A stretch of 64,000 nt of DNA from Blastomussa wellsi (GCA_947652115.1 OX393561.1:8466840-8530839); one strand, 5' to 3'. Numbered from the stretch's first letter, positions 1 through 13,457 are shown. Numbers and translations: made by a program. The notes: generated by a model from the sequence alone, not told the origin.

Positions 1-253
1 TTTTTGCCTTGTTGCTGGCTAGTCTCCTTTCCACGCACCTTATCACTGCCGGAAAAATGTTAACATACCTATGGATTAAATATAAAACAACATGTCTTTA
101 ATGTTGGAATTATTGTAAAATATAATAAAGTACATAAATAAATACATGATTGTACGTGGTGCTTCAATGTCTTAATACATGTATTAAAAACAATATCATT
201 TAACTCTAAACCCATGGATCTTTACAATGAACACCTTAAATTTAAATATTCAC

Positions 254-947
254 CTATAAAGTGCTTCTTTGTTGTCCCACTGGTGGTCATTCGTCCGCTG
301 CATTTGCTCCCTCATTTTCACGTGGTCGGCCATGACCATCGTAGTCCATCCAATGTCATTTTGCAGTAGCCAAAGGAAGTTCTTGCCACGGTACCTACCA
401 AATTGAAGCGAGCTCATACTAAGCACCCACTCAGCATTGTTTGGGTCACCTCCACCATCTGTGACTCGTTTCTTTGCCTCTTTCTCCACCTAAAGATAAT
501 TGTATACATTCACAATATGACTACATGTACATACCATCCAGCACTTTAAGTACACTTTTTAAGTGGGAGCTTGGTTTGCTTAGTTTTGTTTGTAAACCTG
601 ATTTCAGTATACACTGTAAATGGAAAATTCATAAACAATTATATTTTAATTTTTTTAATATATCTTACAGTAATCGTAACTCTATTTTACTAATAAATTT
701 TGCTTGCAAATACCTCACCAGTTGTTCTTTACTTCATTAGCCTTACAGCATCGATCATCTCTACCCATACAAAGGATATTGAACATACCTCTTCCTTGGA
801 AAGTTTGGGACCAAAAGCACCATCTGCTTGTTGTCTCTTAATCAAGTTAGCGACTTCACTGGCTCGAGCAGTGCACGCAAAAGTTAATTCTCCTGTCTTC
901 TGGTTATGAAAGCGAAATACAGGCTTCTTTGGACTCTTTGGAGGCAT
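254..947 (-). CDS. Dada-like transposase, N-terminal exons (partial)
   Basis: Two exons are visible. Exon 1 (947-789) starts MPPKSPKKPVFRF and ends at a GAAGAG/GTATGT donor. Exon 2 (489-254) follows a CTTTAG acceptor and ends before GTGAATAT. Exon 2 holds the motif LQFGRYRGKNFLWLLQNDIG, the counterpart of QFGGFHGQTFKWVLENALGY in the copy at 33600. This FGxFxGxxFxWxLxN block is typical of the N-terminal region of a large cnidarian and fish transposase-like family, upstream of a DUF6729-like domain. The catalytic part is off the window, so activity cannot be judged. The reading frame is open in both exons. The ATG at 947 is the first in frame after the element end. Confidence 0.6.
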
Positions 948-1508
948 GATAGCTGTTGAGCAAATATGCTAGCACAACAACACTAGACTTTATATACGTA
1001 CTAGCTTAGCAGTTTGGTTTGAATGGAGTAAAGGGAGCAAGAATGCTACTATTTATACAAGTTCTCCAGTTCGATTTATTTACGCTACTGTGTAATGGTT
1101 CTAAAAATACTTAGAATGTTTCGCAACGAGCTAAGTTCTCACTTTCCACAAATTACGTAGATGAGACTCCGAGGTTATCTATGAAGACAGATAATATTTC
1201 TATAAGGCATTTCGAGTACTGCGATCGTGATTTATAGCAATTTCTAGAAGATGCTTAACCTTCGATCGATCGTAAACTCAAATACTACGTTCACCATCAT
1301 TGTACGAATAAAAGCGAGAAAACATGTGTACTTACCCGATTTCTGTTTGATTCTTACCTTTTAGAATCCATTAGCTTTACATTATAACATTATACCTACG
1401 AATAACCACACTGCACGGGCATTTTTAGCCACAAGTTTATCCTCACTTCGTCCGCCATCTTGTGCCGCCATGTTTTCCTTGCGCAATCTGAGACTATGAT
1501 TGGCTTGT

Positions 1509-1598
1509 GGTGTGCTTAAATTGTGCTTAAATTGGTGAATCCAGTCTTGTGATTGGTTCAAACTGTGCTTAAATTGTGCTTACTTTGTGCTTAAATTG
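1509..1598. repeat. Subterminal GTGCTTAAATT repeats of the left element
   Basis: The word GTGCTTAAATT or a close variant occurs five times in about 90 bp just inside the 5' end of the left element. Short direct repeats next to a transposon end are often transposase-binding sites; that role is inferred. The other two copies of this end (34240-34333 and 35490-35584) lack the repeats but share TGATTGG motifs. Confidence 0.6.
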
Positions 1599-1620
1599 CT
1601 CGAACATTGGGGGACGATCA

Positions 1621-1663
1621 GCGCAAGGATGACACGCAAATTCGTGAAGCGTTCCAAATTTTT
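1621..1663 (+). pseudogene. U6 snRNA 3' fragment, split by transposon
   Basis: The sequence from GCGCAAGGATGACACGC through the T-run is identical to the 3' part of the intact U6 genes. The 5' part (box ACAGAGA and AGC triad) is absent, replaced by the transposon end at 1620. It has no promoter and should not make U6 RNA. The break is at the same nucleotide as in the last array copy. Confidence 0.95.
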
Positions 1664-1900
1664 TTCTCTTCTGCTACCACTATAGATTTGTTTGAAGTCC
1701 ACCTGTCGATTTTTGAGAAGCATTTTGACGTACTATTTTTGCCCGCAAAGTGTCAGCGGCGCTTTCTTGTCAATGCTGCCCTGCTTGTAACATGTTTTTG
1801 CCCGCCTGGTTGTTAGAAGGACATCATTAAGTCTGGAAACACGCAAGTCTATAGCATATCTCAAAGAACCGAGATATGTTGTCGCTCCAAGATCGCTGAG

Positions 1901-1916
1901 AGCGTCGATCGACGCT
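1901..1916. repeat. Perfect 16-bp palindrome AGCGTCGATCGACGCT
   Basis: This self-complementary sequence sits about 240 bp downstream of U6 and recurs once per unit at the same offset. A role as a protein site or hairpin is possible but not shown. Confidence 0.8.
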
Positions 1917-2898
1917 GGCGGTAAAACTTAGCGATTGCAGGAGGCACAGAGCCAGGCGCGAAGTCTAGAAGCAATTCTTATCCAAAACGTACATTGCCCT
2001 GAGTTTTGGCTGATTTGCCAAAGATTGGCCAGTTGGAAGTTTGGAATCGAAGAATTGCTTTTAGACTTAGCAAAATTCTCTAAATAGTCGCTGTTTGGCC
2101 TCCCCGTGTTCGACCGACTCAGCGATATCCCATAATGCTCTTTCATGCCGTAACGGTTGCAATAAGTTTTGAATATTCGTTGATTGTTATTTGGACTTAT
2201 CATGGTGTACGCGCCGAATTCTAACGTGCCCAATCAACTGGAAAAGGGATTTAGGCCGGCCGAAGAAAGCCGGGAAAAAAGTTTGTTATCAGTTGAGATC
2301 AATAAAGTAGCCCTTTCGCCCTTATTAAAAATTCTTTCGAAGAAGAATTGGCGCGCGATCGTAACTTCCCATCATTGCGTTACAGCGTGACTGGCACGGA
2401 TTGGACGTTGGTGAACTGGGGATGATTGTTACGGACCAGAAAATCAGCTGAAGACATGGCCGTCGGTGGATTTTGTTTTGACTTTGAGCTGTTCACAGAG
2501 CTAAAAGGCTGTTTAAGAGAGCGAAAGGAACGAGCTGGTAAGTGTGCCTTTAATCCGTATGCGATCGGCTTTCTCACATTCAAACCTGAATGAATCGTGT
2601 CAGCAGACGGTAAAAACAGTCTCGCATATTGACACACGTTACTGATCTCGATTTCCTGCGTGATCTCAGACTGAAATATAGGCTTTCCTGACCACTTAGA
2701 TCTTGAATTTGTAGTGCCCGTATCAGTTTATTTCGCTAAGCCACCAACTTATCACAGAACAAACGTGATTTTCGAGTACTGAGAATTGTCGTCTATTTGA
2801 AAAGGTCGGCTACTATCTAGTTGCTGTCTCATTGTTTAGCCCGTTCACTTCCGAGCTTGACATATTTAATTCCCCTTACCACTTGTTATGCGAATTTC

Positions 2899-2955
2899 GT
2901 GTTTGTTTTGTTCTGTTTTGTTTTGTTTTGTTCTTTGTTTGTTTTTTTTTTTCCT
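2899..2955. repeat. T-rich TTTTG tract in U6 spacer
   Basis: A run of TTTTG/TTTG repeats ends in a poly-T tract of variable length. The T-tract is 1 bp shorter in the unit spanning 11364-13722 and the one spanning 18440-20798, which makes those units 2358 bp long. The tract recurs in every unit. Confidence 0.9.
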
Positions 2956-3160
2956 TTTATGGCGATGTCTTCAATCTAGCTACTGGATGATTTTCTTTAT
3001 TCTCAGCGCCTCGCCTGTCTGATTGATAATGTAGGAGAAATTAGATCTCGATCACTCTTAGGAATTAACGTGTTTCGATCTCCTATTTCAAAGTCCGCTC
3101 TTTCCGACGCCCTGAGTATTTTTGGCCGGAACCCGACTTTTTGTGGGGTGAACTTTCCAA

Positions 3161-3193
3161 ACAAACAAACAAACAACAACAACAACAACAACA
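3161..3193. repeat. AAAC/AAC microsatellite in U6 spacer
   Basis: Three to four AAAC repeats are followed by about six AAC repeats. The tract is present at the same offset in every unit. Confidence 0.9.
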
Positions 3194-3848
3194 TAAACAG
3201 GCCGAAGATCTCGGCGTTAGGCTAGTTCACTATAGCTAGGTGCACGCGGCAGATATCGGGACAGTCGACCGCCATTTTGAAATACCCTTCTCACGGCGCA
3301 CGCTCGGAGCAAAAACACTGCTGAACTTGTTGATGAAATCGCTGCCTCTAGCGGTAACGTCATTGCAACGTTTGCACCGGGAAAAAATAGAATCTAAGAC
3401 CATCTGTAATAACTTTAAGAAAATGTAAATTTGCCTTCTTTACGTTTTAAGTGAGCAACGGAAACAGATTTACGAAGAATACAAATAATAATGTGAATAT
3501 GGCAAAAAATAACATCATCTGAAAAACATGAACCAAATATTACGCCACTGGGAGATAAGTGGACGGTTTGGAATAAATTTACATAAAACAGCGTATCACC
3601 GTCCAAGCGAGTTATCACGTTGTCAACAAACTCACAAACTGTTTACTTAAATTGTTGAATAATTGATTTAAACTTTCCAAACTTGGAGAAGACTTAAAAA
3701 AAATAATGATAATAATTAAGTATATTTGAAAAAAAAGATACCATAAGCCTATTTGACAGTGCAGGCACTGTTGCCGACGTACGTTCTTTCGTTGTGCGCA
3801 TGCGTATTGTGTTTGCATTTGTGAGTCCCGAGGGCAAGTCTTAGCAGC

Positions 3849-3890
3849 TCCCACATGTACAGACATTACCTAATTGAACCTAATATATAT
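3849..3890 (+). promoter_or_regulatory. U6 external promoter: PSE candidate and TATA box
   Basis: A TATA-like ATATATAT lies at 3883-3890, about 24-31 bp before the U6 start. This is the expected place for a type 3 RNA polymerase III promoter. A proximal sequence element candidate occupies 3849-3871 (-65 to -43) and contains ACATGTACAGACATTACC. The same pair stands at -65 to -24 before every U6 copy (start positions 6273, 8632, 10991, 13349, 15708, 18067, 20425, 22771). The PSE assignment is by position. An inverted copy of the same 23 bp next to the diverged U6 at 37291 suggests it belongs to the U6 locus. Confidence 0.7.
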
Positions 3891-3913
3891 TGTAGCTGAT
3901 CTAGACTATAAAC

Positions 3914-3925
3914 GTGCTCGCTTAA

Positions 3926-3972
<47 letters not shown>

Positions 3973-4022
3973 GGCCCCTGCGCAAGGATGACACGCAAAT
4001 TCGTGAAGCGTTCCAAATTTTT
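3914..4022 (+). ncRNA. U6: U6 spliceosomal snRNA, copy 1 (intact)
   Basis: This is a full-length U6 snRNA, the catalytic core RNA of the spliceosome. It shows the 5' stem-loop (GTGCTCGC...GCAGCAC), the ACAGAGA box that pairs with the 5' splice site, the AGC triad in TTAGCATGG, and the 3' stem region CGCAAATTCGTGAAGCGTTC. Transcription should stop at the T-run 4018-4024. Compared with vertebrate U6 the 5' loop reads CTTAACGG instead of CTTCGG, so the RNA is about 2 nt longer. All eight intact copies have the same sequence. Confidence 0.97.
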
Positions 4023-6272
4023 TTCTCTTCTGCTACCACTATAGATTTGTTTGAAGTCCACCTGTCGATTTTTGAGAAGCATTTTGACGTACTATTTTTG
4101 CCCGCAAAGTGTCAGCGGCGCTTTCTTGTCAATGCTGCCCTGCTTGTAACATGTTTTTGCCCGCCTGGTTGTTAGAAGGACATCATTAAGTCTGGAAACA
4201 CGCAAGTCTATAGCATATCTCAAAGAACCGAGATATGTTGTCGCTCCAAGATCGCTGAGAGCGTCGATCGACGCTGGCGGTAAAACTTAGCGATTGCAGG
4301 AGGCACAGAGCCAGGCGCGAAGTCTAGAAGCAATTCTTATCCAAAACGTACATTGCCCTGAGTTTTGGCTGATTTGCCAAAGATTGGCCAGTTGGAAGTT
4401 TGGAATCGAAGAATTGCTTTTAGACTTAGCAAAATTCTCTAAATAGTCGCTGTTTGGCCTCCCCGTGTTCGACCGACTCAGCGATATCCCATAATGCTCT
4501 TTCATGCCGTAACGGTTGCAATAAGTTTTGAATATTCGTTGATTGTTATTTGGACTTATCATGGTGTACGCGCCGAATTCTAACGTGCCCAATCAACTGG
4601 AAAAGGGATTTAGGCCGGCCGAAGAAAGCCGGGAAAAAAGTTTGTTATCAGTTGAGATCAATAAAGTAGCCCTTTCGCCCTTATTAAAAATTCTTTCGAA
4701 GAAGAATTGGCGCGCGATCGTAACTTCCCATCATTGCGTTACAGCGTGACTGGCACGGATTGGACGTTGGTGAACTGGGGATGATTGTTACGGACCAGAA
4801 AATCAGCTGAAGACATGGCCGTCGGTGGATTTTGTTTTGACTTTGAGCTGTTCACAGAGCTAAAAGGCTGTTTAAGAGAGCGAAAGGAACGAGCTGGTAA
4901 GTGTGCCTTTAATCCGTATGCGATCGGCTTTCTCACATTCAAACCTGAATGAATCGTGTCAGCAGACGGTAAAAACAGTCTCGCATATTGACACACGTTA
5001 CTGATCTCGATTTCCTGCGTGATCTCAGACTGAAATATAGGCTTTCCTGACCACTTAGATCTTGAATTTGTAGTGCCCGTATCAGTTTATTTCGCTAAGC
5101 CACCAACTTATCACAGAACAAACGTGATTTTCGAGTACTGAGAATTGTCGTCTATTTGAAAAGGTCGGCTACTATCTAGTTGCTGTCTCATTGTTTAGCC
5201 CGTTCACTTCCGAGCTTGACATATTTAATTCCCCTTACCACTTGTTATGCGAATTTCGTGTTTGTTTTGTTCTGTTTTGTTTTGTTTTGTTCTTTGTTTG
5301 TTTTTTTTTTTCCTTTTATGGCGATGTCTTCAATCTAGCTACTGGATGATTTTCTTTATTCTCAGCGCCTCGCCTGTCTGATTGATAATGTAGGAGAAAT
5401 TAGATCTCGATCACTCTTAGGAATTAACGTGTTTCGATCTCCTATTTCAAAGTCCGCTCTTTCCGACGCCCTGAGTATTTTTGGCCGGAACCCGACTTTT
5501 TGTGGGGTGAACTTTCCAAACAAACAAACAAACAACAACAACAACAACAACATAAACAGGCCGAAGATCTCGGCGTTAGGCTAGTTCACTATAGCTAGGT
5601 GCACGCGGCAGATATCGGGACAGTCGACCGCCATTTTGAAATACCCTTCTCACGGCGCACGCTCGGAGCAAAAACACTGCTGAACTTGTTGATGAAATCG
5701 CTGCCTCTAGCGGTAACGTCATTGCAACGTTTGCACCGGGAAAAAATAGAATCTAAGACCATCTGTAATAACTTTAAGAAAATGTAAATTTGCCTTCTTT
5801 ACGTTTTAAGTGAGCAACGGAAACAGATTTACGAAGAATACAAATAATAATGTGAATATGGCAAAAAATAACATCATCTGAAAAACATGAACCAAATATT
5901 ACGCCACTGGGAGATAAGTGGACGGTTTGGAATAAATTTACATAAAACAGCGTATCACCGTCCAAGCGAGTTATCACGTTGTCAACAAACTCACAAACTG
6001 TTTACTTAAATTGTTGAATAATTGATTTAAACTTTCCAAACTTGGAGAAGACTTAAAAAAAATAATGATAATAATTAAGTATATTTGAAAAAAAAGATAC
6101 CATAAGCCTATTTGACAGTGCAGGCACTGTTGCCGACGTACGTTCTTTCGTTGTGCGCATGCGTATTGTGTTTGCATTTGTGAGTCCCGAGGGCAAGTCT
6201 TAGCAGCTCCCACATGTACAGACATTACCTAATTGAACCTAATATATATTGTAGCTGATCTAGACTATAAAC

Positions 6273-6284
6273 GTGCTCGCTTAA

Positions 6285-6331
<47 letters not shown>

Positions 6332-6381
6332 GGCCCCTGCGCAAGGATGACACGCAAATTCGTGAAGCGTTCCAAATTTTT
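6273..6381 (+). ncRNA. U6: U6 spliceosomal snRNA, copy 2 (intact)
   Basis: Identical to the copy at 3914 from the 5' stem-loop to the T-run, with the same upstream TATA and PSE candidate. Confidence 0.97.
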
Positions 6382-8631
6382 TTCTCTTCTGCTACCACTA
6401 TAGATTTGTTTGAAGTCCACCTGTCGATTTTTGAGAAGCATTTTGACGTACTATTTTTGCCCGCAAAGTGTCAGCGGCGCTTTCTTGTCAATGCTGCCCT
6501 GCTTGTAACATGTTTTTGCCCGCCTGGTTGTTAGAAGGACATCATTAAGTCTGGAAACACGCAAGTCTATAGCATATCTCAAAGAACCGAGATATGTTGT
6601 CGCTCCAAGATCGCTGAGAGCGTCGATCGACGCTGGCGGTAAAACTTAGCGATTGCAGGAGGCACAGAGCCAGGCGCGAAGTCTAGAAGCAATTCTTATC
6701 CAAAACGTACATTGCCCTGAGTTTTGGCTGATTTGCCAAAGATTGGCCAGTTGGAAGTTTGGAATCGAAGAATTGCTTTTAGACTTAGCAAAATTCTCTA
6801 AATAGTCGCTGTTTGGCCTCCCCGTGTTCGACCGACTCAGCGATATCCCATAATGCTCTTTCATGCCGTAACGGTTGCAATAAGTTTTGAATATTCGTTG
6901 ATTGTTATTTGGACTTATCATGGTGTACGCGCCGAATTCTAACGTGCCCAATCAACTGGAAAAGGGATTTAGGCCGGCCGAAGAAAGCCGGGAAAAAAGT
7001 TTGTTATCAGTTGAGATCAATAAAGTAGCCCTTTCGCCCTTATTAAAAATTCTTTCGAAGAAGAATTGGCGCGCGATCGTAACTTCCCATCATTGCGTTA
7101 CAGCGTGACTGGCACGGATTGGACGTTGGTGAACTGGGGATGATTGTTACGGACCAGAAAATCAGCTGAAGACATGGCCGTCGGTGGATTTTGTTTTGAC
7201 TTTGAGCTGTTCACAGAGCTAAAAGGCTGTTTAAGAGAGCGAAAGGAACGAGCTGGTAAGTGTGCCTTTAATCCGTATGCGATCGGCTTTCTCACATTCA
7301 AACCTGAATGAATCGTGTCAGCAGACGGTAAAAACAGTCTCGCATATTGACACACGTTACTGATCTCGATTTCCTGCGTGATCTCAGACTGAAATATAGG
7401 CTTTCCTGACCACTTAGATCTTGAATTTGTAGTGCCCGTATCAGTTTATTTCGCTAAGCCACCAACTTATCACAGAACAAACGTGATTTTCGAGTACTGA
7501 GAATTGTCGTCTATTTGAAAAGGTCGGCTACTATCTAGTTGCTGTCTCATTGTTTAGCCCGTTCACTTCCGAGCTTGACATATTTAATTCCCCTTACCAC
7601 TTGTTATGCGAATTTCGTGTTTGTTTTGTTCTGTTTTGTTTTGTTTTGTTCTTTGTTTGTTTTTTTTTTTCCTTTTATGGCGATGTCTTCAATCTAGCTA
7701 CTGGATGATTTTCTTTATTCTCAGCGCCTCGCCTGTCTGATTGATAATGTAGGAGAAATTAGATCTCGATCACTCTTAGGAATTAACGTGTTTCGATCTC
7801 CTATTTCAAAGTCCGCTCTTTCCGACGCCCTGAGTATTTTTGGCCGGAACCCGACTTTTTGTGGGGTGAACTTTCCAAACAAACAAACAAACAACAACAA
7901 CAACAACAACATAAACAGGCCGAAGATCTCGGCGTTAGGCTAGTTCACTATAGCTAGGTGCACGCGGCAGATATCGGGACAGTCGACCGCCATTTTGAAA
8001 TACCCTTCTCACGGCGCACGCTCGGAGCAAAAACACTGCTGAACTTGTTGATGAAATCGCTGCCTCTAGCGGTAACGTCATTGCAACGTTTGCACCGGGA
8101 AAAAATAGAATCTAAGACCATCTGTAATAACTTTAAGAAAATGTAAATTTGCCTTCTTTACGTTTTAAGTGAGCAACGGAAACAGATTTACGAAGAATAC
8201 AAATAATAATGTGAATATGGCAAAAAATAACATCATCTGAAAAACATGAACCAAATATTACGCCACTGGGAGATAAGTGGACGGTTTGGAATAAATTTAC
8301 ATAAAACAGCGTATCACCGTCCAAGCGAGTTATCACGTTGTCAACAAACTCACAAACTGTTTACTTAAATTGTTGAATAATTGATTTAAACTTTCCAAAC
8401 TTGGAGAAGACTTAAAAAAAATAATGATAATAATTAAGTATATTTGAAAAAAAAGATACCATAAGCCTATTTGACAGTGCAGGCACTGTTGCCGACGTAC
8501 GTTCTTTCGTTGTGCGCATGCGTATTGTGTTTGCATTTGTGAGTCCCGAGGGCAAGTCTTAGCAGCTCCCACATGTACAGACATTACCTAATTGAACCTA
8601 ATATATATTGTAGCTGATCTAGACTATAAAC

Positions 8632-8643
8632 GTGCTCGCTTAA

Positions 8644-8690
<47 letters not shown>

Positions 8691-8740
8691 GGCCCCTGCG
8701 CAAGGATGACACGCAAATTCGTGAAGCGTTCCAAATTTTT
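8632..8740 (+). ncRNA. U6: U6 spliceosomal snRNA, copy 3 (intact)
   Basis: Identical to the copy at 3914, including ACAGAGA, the AGC triad and the T-run terminator, with the same promoter block. Confidence 0.97.
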
Positions 8741-10990
8741 TTCTCTTCTGCTACCACTATAGATTTGTTTGAAGTCCACCTGTCGATTTTTGAGAAGCAT
8801 TTTGACGTACTATTTTTGCCCGCAAAGTGTCAGCGGCGCTTTCTTGTCAATGCTGCCCTGCTTGTAACATGTTTTTGCCCGCCTGGTTGTTAGAAGGACA
8901 TCATTAAGTCTGGAAACACGCAAGTCTATAGCATATCTCAAAGAACCGAGATATGTTGTCGCTCCAAGATCGCTGAGAGCGTCGATCGACGCTGGCGGTA
9001 AAACTTAGCGATTGCAGGAGGCACAGAGCCAGGCGCGAAGTCTAGAAGCAATTCTTATCCAAAACGTACATTGCCCTGAGTTTTGGCTGATTTGCCAAAG
9101 ATTGGCCAGTTGGAAGTTTGGAATCGAAGAATTGCTTTTAGACTTAGCAAAATTCTCTAAATAGTCGCTGTTTGGCCTCCCCGTGTTCGACCGACTCAGC
9201 GATATCCCATAATGCTCTTTCATGCCGTAACGGTTGCAATAAGTTTTGAATATTCGTTGATTGTTATTTGGACTTATCATGGTGTACGCGCCGAATTCTA
9301 ACGTGCCCAATCAACTGGAAAAGGGATTTAGGCCGGCCGAAGAAAGCCGGGAAAAAAGTTTGTTATCAGTTGAGATCAATAAAGTAGCCCTTTCGCCCTT
9401 ATTAAAAATTCTTTCGAAGAAGAATTGGCGCGCGATCGTAACTTCCCATCATTGCGTTACAGCGTGACTGGCACGGATTGGACGTTGGTGAACTGGGGAT
9501 GATTGTTACGGACCAGAAAATCAGCTGAAGACATGGCCGTCGGTGGATTTTGTTTTGACTTTGAGCTGTTCACAGAGCTAAAAGGCTGTTTAAGAGAGCG
9601 AAAGGAACGAGCTGGTAAGTGTGCCTTTAATCCGTATGCGATCGGCTTTCTCACATTCAAACCTGAATGAATCGTGTCAGCAGACGGTAAAAACAGTCTC
9701 GCATATTGACACACGTTACTGATCTCGATTTCCTGCGTGATCTCAGACTGAAATATAGGCTTTCCTGACCACTTAGATCTTGAATTTGTAGTGCCCGTAT
9801 CAGTTTATTTCGCTAAGCCACCAACTTATCACAGAACAAACGTGATTTTCGAGTACTGAGAATTGTCGTCTATTTGAAAAGGTCGGCTACTATCTAGTTG
9901 CTGTCTCATTGTTTAGCCCGTTCACTTCCGAGCTTGACATATTTAATTCCCCTTACCACTTGTTATGCGAATTTCGTGTTTGTTTTGTTCTGTTTTGTTT
10001 TGTTTTGTTCTTTGTTTGTTTTTTTTTTTCCTTTTATGGCGATGTCTTCAATCTAGCTACTGGATGATTTTCTTTATTCTCAGCGCCTCGCCTGTCTGAT
10101 TGATAATGTAGGAGAAATTAGATCTCGATCACTCTTAGGAATTAACGTGTTTCGATCTCCTATTTCAAAGTCCGCTCTTTCCGACGCCCTGAGTATTTTT
10201 GGCCGGAACCCGACTTTTTGTGGGGTGAACTTTCCAAACAAACAAACAAACAACAACAACAACAACAACATAAACAGGCCGAAGATCTCGGCGTTAGGCT
10301 AGTTCACTATAGCTAGGTGCACGCGGCAGATATCGGGACAGTCGACCGCCATTTTGAAATACCCTTCTCACGGCGCACGCTCGGAGCAAAAACACTGCTG
10401 AACTTGTTGATGAAATCGCTGCCTCTAGCGGTAACGTCATTGCAACGTTTGCACCGGGAAAAAATAGAATCTAAGACCATCTGTAATAACTTTAAGAAAA
10501 TGTAAATTTGCCTTCTTTACGTTTTAAGTGAGCAACGGAAACAGATTTACGAAGAATACAAATAATAATGTGAATATGGCAAAAAATAACATCATCTGAA
10601 AAACATGAACCAAATATTACGCCACTGGGAGATAAGTGGACGGTTTGGAATAAATTTACATAAAACAGCGTATCACCGTCCAAGCGAGTTATCACGTTGT
10701 CAACAAACTCACAAACTGTTTACTTAAATTGTTGAATAATTGATTTAAACTTTCCAAACTTGGAGAAGACTTAAAAAAAATAATGATAATAATTAAGTAT
10801 ATTTGAAAAAAAAGATACCATAAGCCTATTTGACAGTGCAGGCACTGTTGCCGACGTACGTTCTTTCGTTGTGCGCATGCGTATTGTGTTTGCATTTGTG
10901 AGTCCCGAGGGCAAGTCTTAGCAGCTCCCACATGTACAGACATTACCTAATTGAACCTAATATATATTGTAGCTGATCTAGACTATAAAC

Positions 10991-11002
10991 GTGCTCGCTT
11001 AA

Positions 11003-11049
<47 letters not shown>

Positions 11050-11099
11050 GGCCCCTGCGCAAGGATGACACGCAAATTCGTGAAGCGTTCCAAATTTTT
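10991..11099 (+). ncRNA. U6: U6 spliceosomal snRNA, copy 4 (intact)
   Basis: Identical to the copy at 3914. The spacer that follows is one of the two variant spacers (G-to-A at about 11602, shorter T-tract, GTCCAGG variant at about 13196). Confidence 0.97.
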
Positions 11100-13348
11100 T
11101 TCTCTTCTGCTACCACTATAGATTTGTTTGAAGTCCACCTGTCGATTTTTGAGAAGCATTTTGACGTACTATTTTTGCCCGCAAAGTGTCAGCGGCGCTT
11201 TCTTGTCAATGCTGCCCTGCTTGTAACATGTTTTTGCCCGCCTGGTTGTTAGAAGGACATCATTAAGTCTGGAAACACGCAAGTCTATAGCATATCTCAA
11301 AGAACCGAGATATGTTGTCGCTCCAAGATCGCTGAGAGCGTCGATCGACGCTGGCGGTAAAACTTAGCGATTGCAGGAGGCACAGAGCCAGGCGCGAAGT
11401 CTAGAAGCAATTCTTATCCAAAACGTACATTGCCCTGAGTTTTGGCTGATTTGCCAAAGATTGGCCAGTTGGAAGTTTGGAATCGAAGAATTGCTTTTAG
11501 ACTTAGCAAAATTCTCTAAATAGTCGCTGTTTGGCCTCCCCGTGTTCGACCGACTCAGCGATATCCCATAATGCTCTTTCATGCCGTAACGGTTGCAATA
11601 AATTTTGAATATTCGTTGATTGTTATTTGGACTTATCATGGTGTACGCGCCGAATTCTAACGTGCCCAATCAACTGGAAAAGGGATTTAGGCCGGCCGAA
11701 GAAAGCCGGGAAAAAAGTTTGTTATCAGTTGAGATCAATAAAGTAGCCCTTTCGCCCTTATTAAAAATTCTTTCGAAGAAGAATTGGCGCGCGATCGTAA
11801 CTTCCCATCATTGCGTTACAGCGTGACTGGCACGGATTGGACGTTGGTGAACTGGGGATGATTGTTACGGACCAGAAAATCAGCTGAAGACATGGCCGTC
11901 GGTGGATTTTGTTTTGACTTTGAGCTGTTCACAGAGCTAAAAGGCTGTTTAAGAGAGCGAAAGGAACGAGCTGGTAAGTGTGCCTTTAATCCGTATGCGA
12001 TCGGCTTTCTCACATTCAAACCTGAATGAATCGTGTCAGCAGACGGTAAAAACAGTCTCGCATATTGACACACGTTACTGATCTCGATTTCCTGCGTGAT
12101 CTCAGACTGAAATATAGGCTTTCCTGACCACTTAGATCTTGAATTTGTAGTGCCCGTATCAGTTTATTTCGCTAAGCCACCAACTTATCACAGAACAAAC
12201 GTGATTTTCGAGTACTGAGAATTGTCGTCTATTTGAAAAGGTCGGCTACTATCTAGTTGCTGTCTCATTGTTTAGCCCGTTCACTTCCGAGCTTGACATA
12301 TTTAATTCCCCTTACCACTTGTTATGCGAATTTCGTGTTTGTTTTGTTCTGTTTTGTTTTGTTTTGTTCTTTGTTTGTTTTTTTTTTCCTTTTATGGCGA
12401 TGTCTTCAATCTAGCTACTGGATGATTTTCTTTATTCTCAGCGCCTCGCCTGTCTGATTGATAATGTAGGAGAAATTAGATCTCGATCACTCTTAGGAAT
12501 TAACGTGTTTCGATCTCCTATTTCAAAGTCCGCTCTTTCCGACGCCCTGAGTATTTTTGGCCGGAACCCGACTTTTTGTGGGGTGAACTTTCCAAACAAA
12601 CAAACAAACAACAACAACAACAACAACATAAACAGGCCGAAGATCTCGGCGTTAGGCTAGTTCACTATAGCTAGGTGCACGCGGCAGATATCGGGACAGT
12701 CGACCGCCATTTTGAAATACCCTTCTCACGGCGCACGCTCGGAGCAAAAACACTGCTGAACTTGTTGATGAAATCGCTGCCTCTAGCGGTAACGTCATTG
12801 CAACGTTTGCACCGGGAAAAAATAGAATCTAAGACCATCTGTAATAACTTTAAGAAAATGTAAATTTGCCTTCTTTACGTTTTAAGTGAGCAACGGAAAC
12901 AGATTTACGAAGAATACAAATAATAATGTGAATATGGCAAAAAATAACATCATCTGAAAAACATGAACCAAATATTACGCCACTGGGAGATAAGTGGACG
13001 GTTTGGAATAAATTTACATAAAACAGCGTATCACCGTCCAAGCGAGTTATCACGTTGTCAACAAACTCACAAACTGTTTACTTAAATTGTTGAATAATTG
13101 ATTTAAACTTTCCAAACTTGGAGAAGACTTAAAAAAAATAATGATAATAATTAAGTATATTTGAAAAAAAAGATACCATAAGCCTATTTGACAGTCCAGG
13201 CACTGTTGCCGACGTACGTTCTTTCGTTGTGCGCATGCGTATTGTGTTTGCATTTGTGAGTCCCGAGGGCAAGTCTTAGCAGCTCCCACATGTACAGACA
13301 TTACCTAATTGAACCTAATATATATTGTAGCTGATCTAGACTATAAAC

Positions 13349-13360
13349 GTGCTCGCTTAA

Positions 13361-13407
<47 letters not shown>

Positions 13408-13457
13408 GGCCCCTGCGCAAGGATGACACGCAAATTCGTGAAGCGTTCCAAATTTTT
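13349..13457 (+). ncRNA. U6: U6 spliceosomal snRNA, copy 5 (intact)
   Basis: Identical to the copy at 3914. It follows a 2358-bp unit. Confidence 0.97.

Larger units (their letters stand above)
1..1620 (-). mobile_element. Dada-like U6-targeting DNA transposon, left copy (5' part)
   Basis: This is the 5' end of a transposon read on the minus strand; the rest lies beyond the left edge. The outer end is at 1620, directly against the 3' part of a U6 gene that begins GCGCAAGGATGAC. The last 22 bp start with CTCGAACATTG (1599-1609). The same word sits exactly 22 bp from a GCGCAA-like hexamer at 34312 and 35563, which marks it as a true element end. Two transposase exons (254-947) read away from this end. 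About 670 bp of leader lies between exon 1 and the end. The superfamily name rests on family memory of the protein and on the U6 target; no obvious terminal inverted repeat is visible. Confidence 0.75.
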
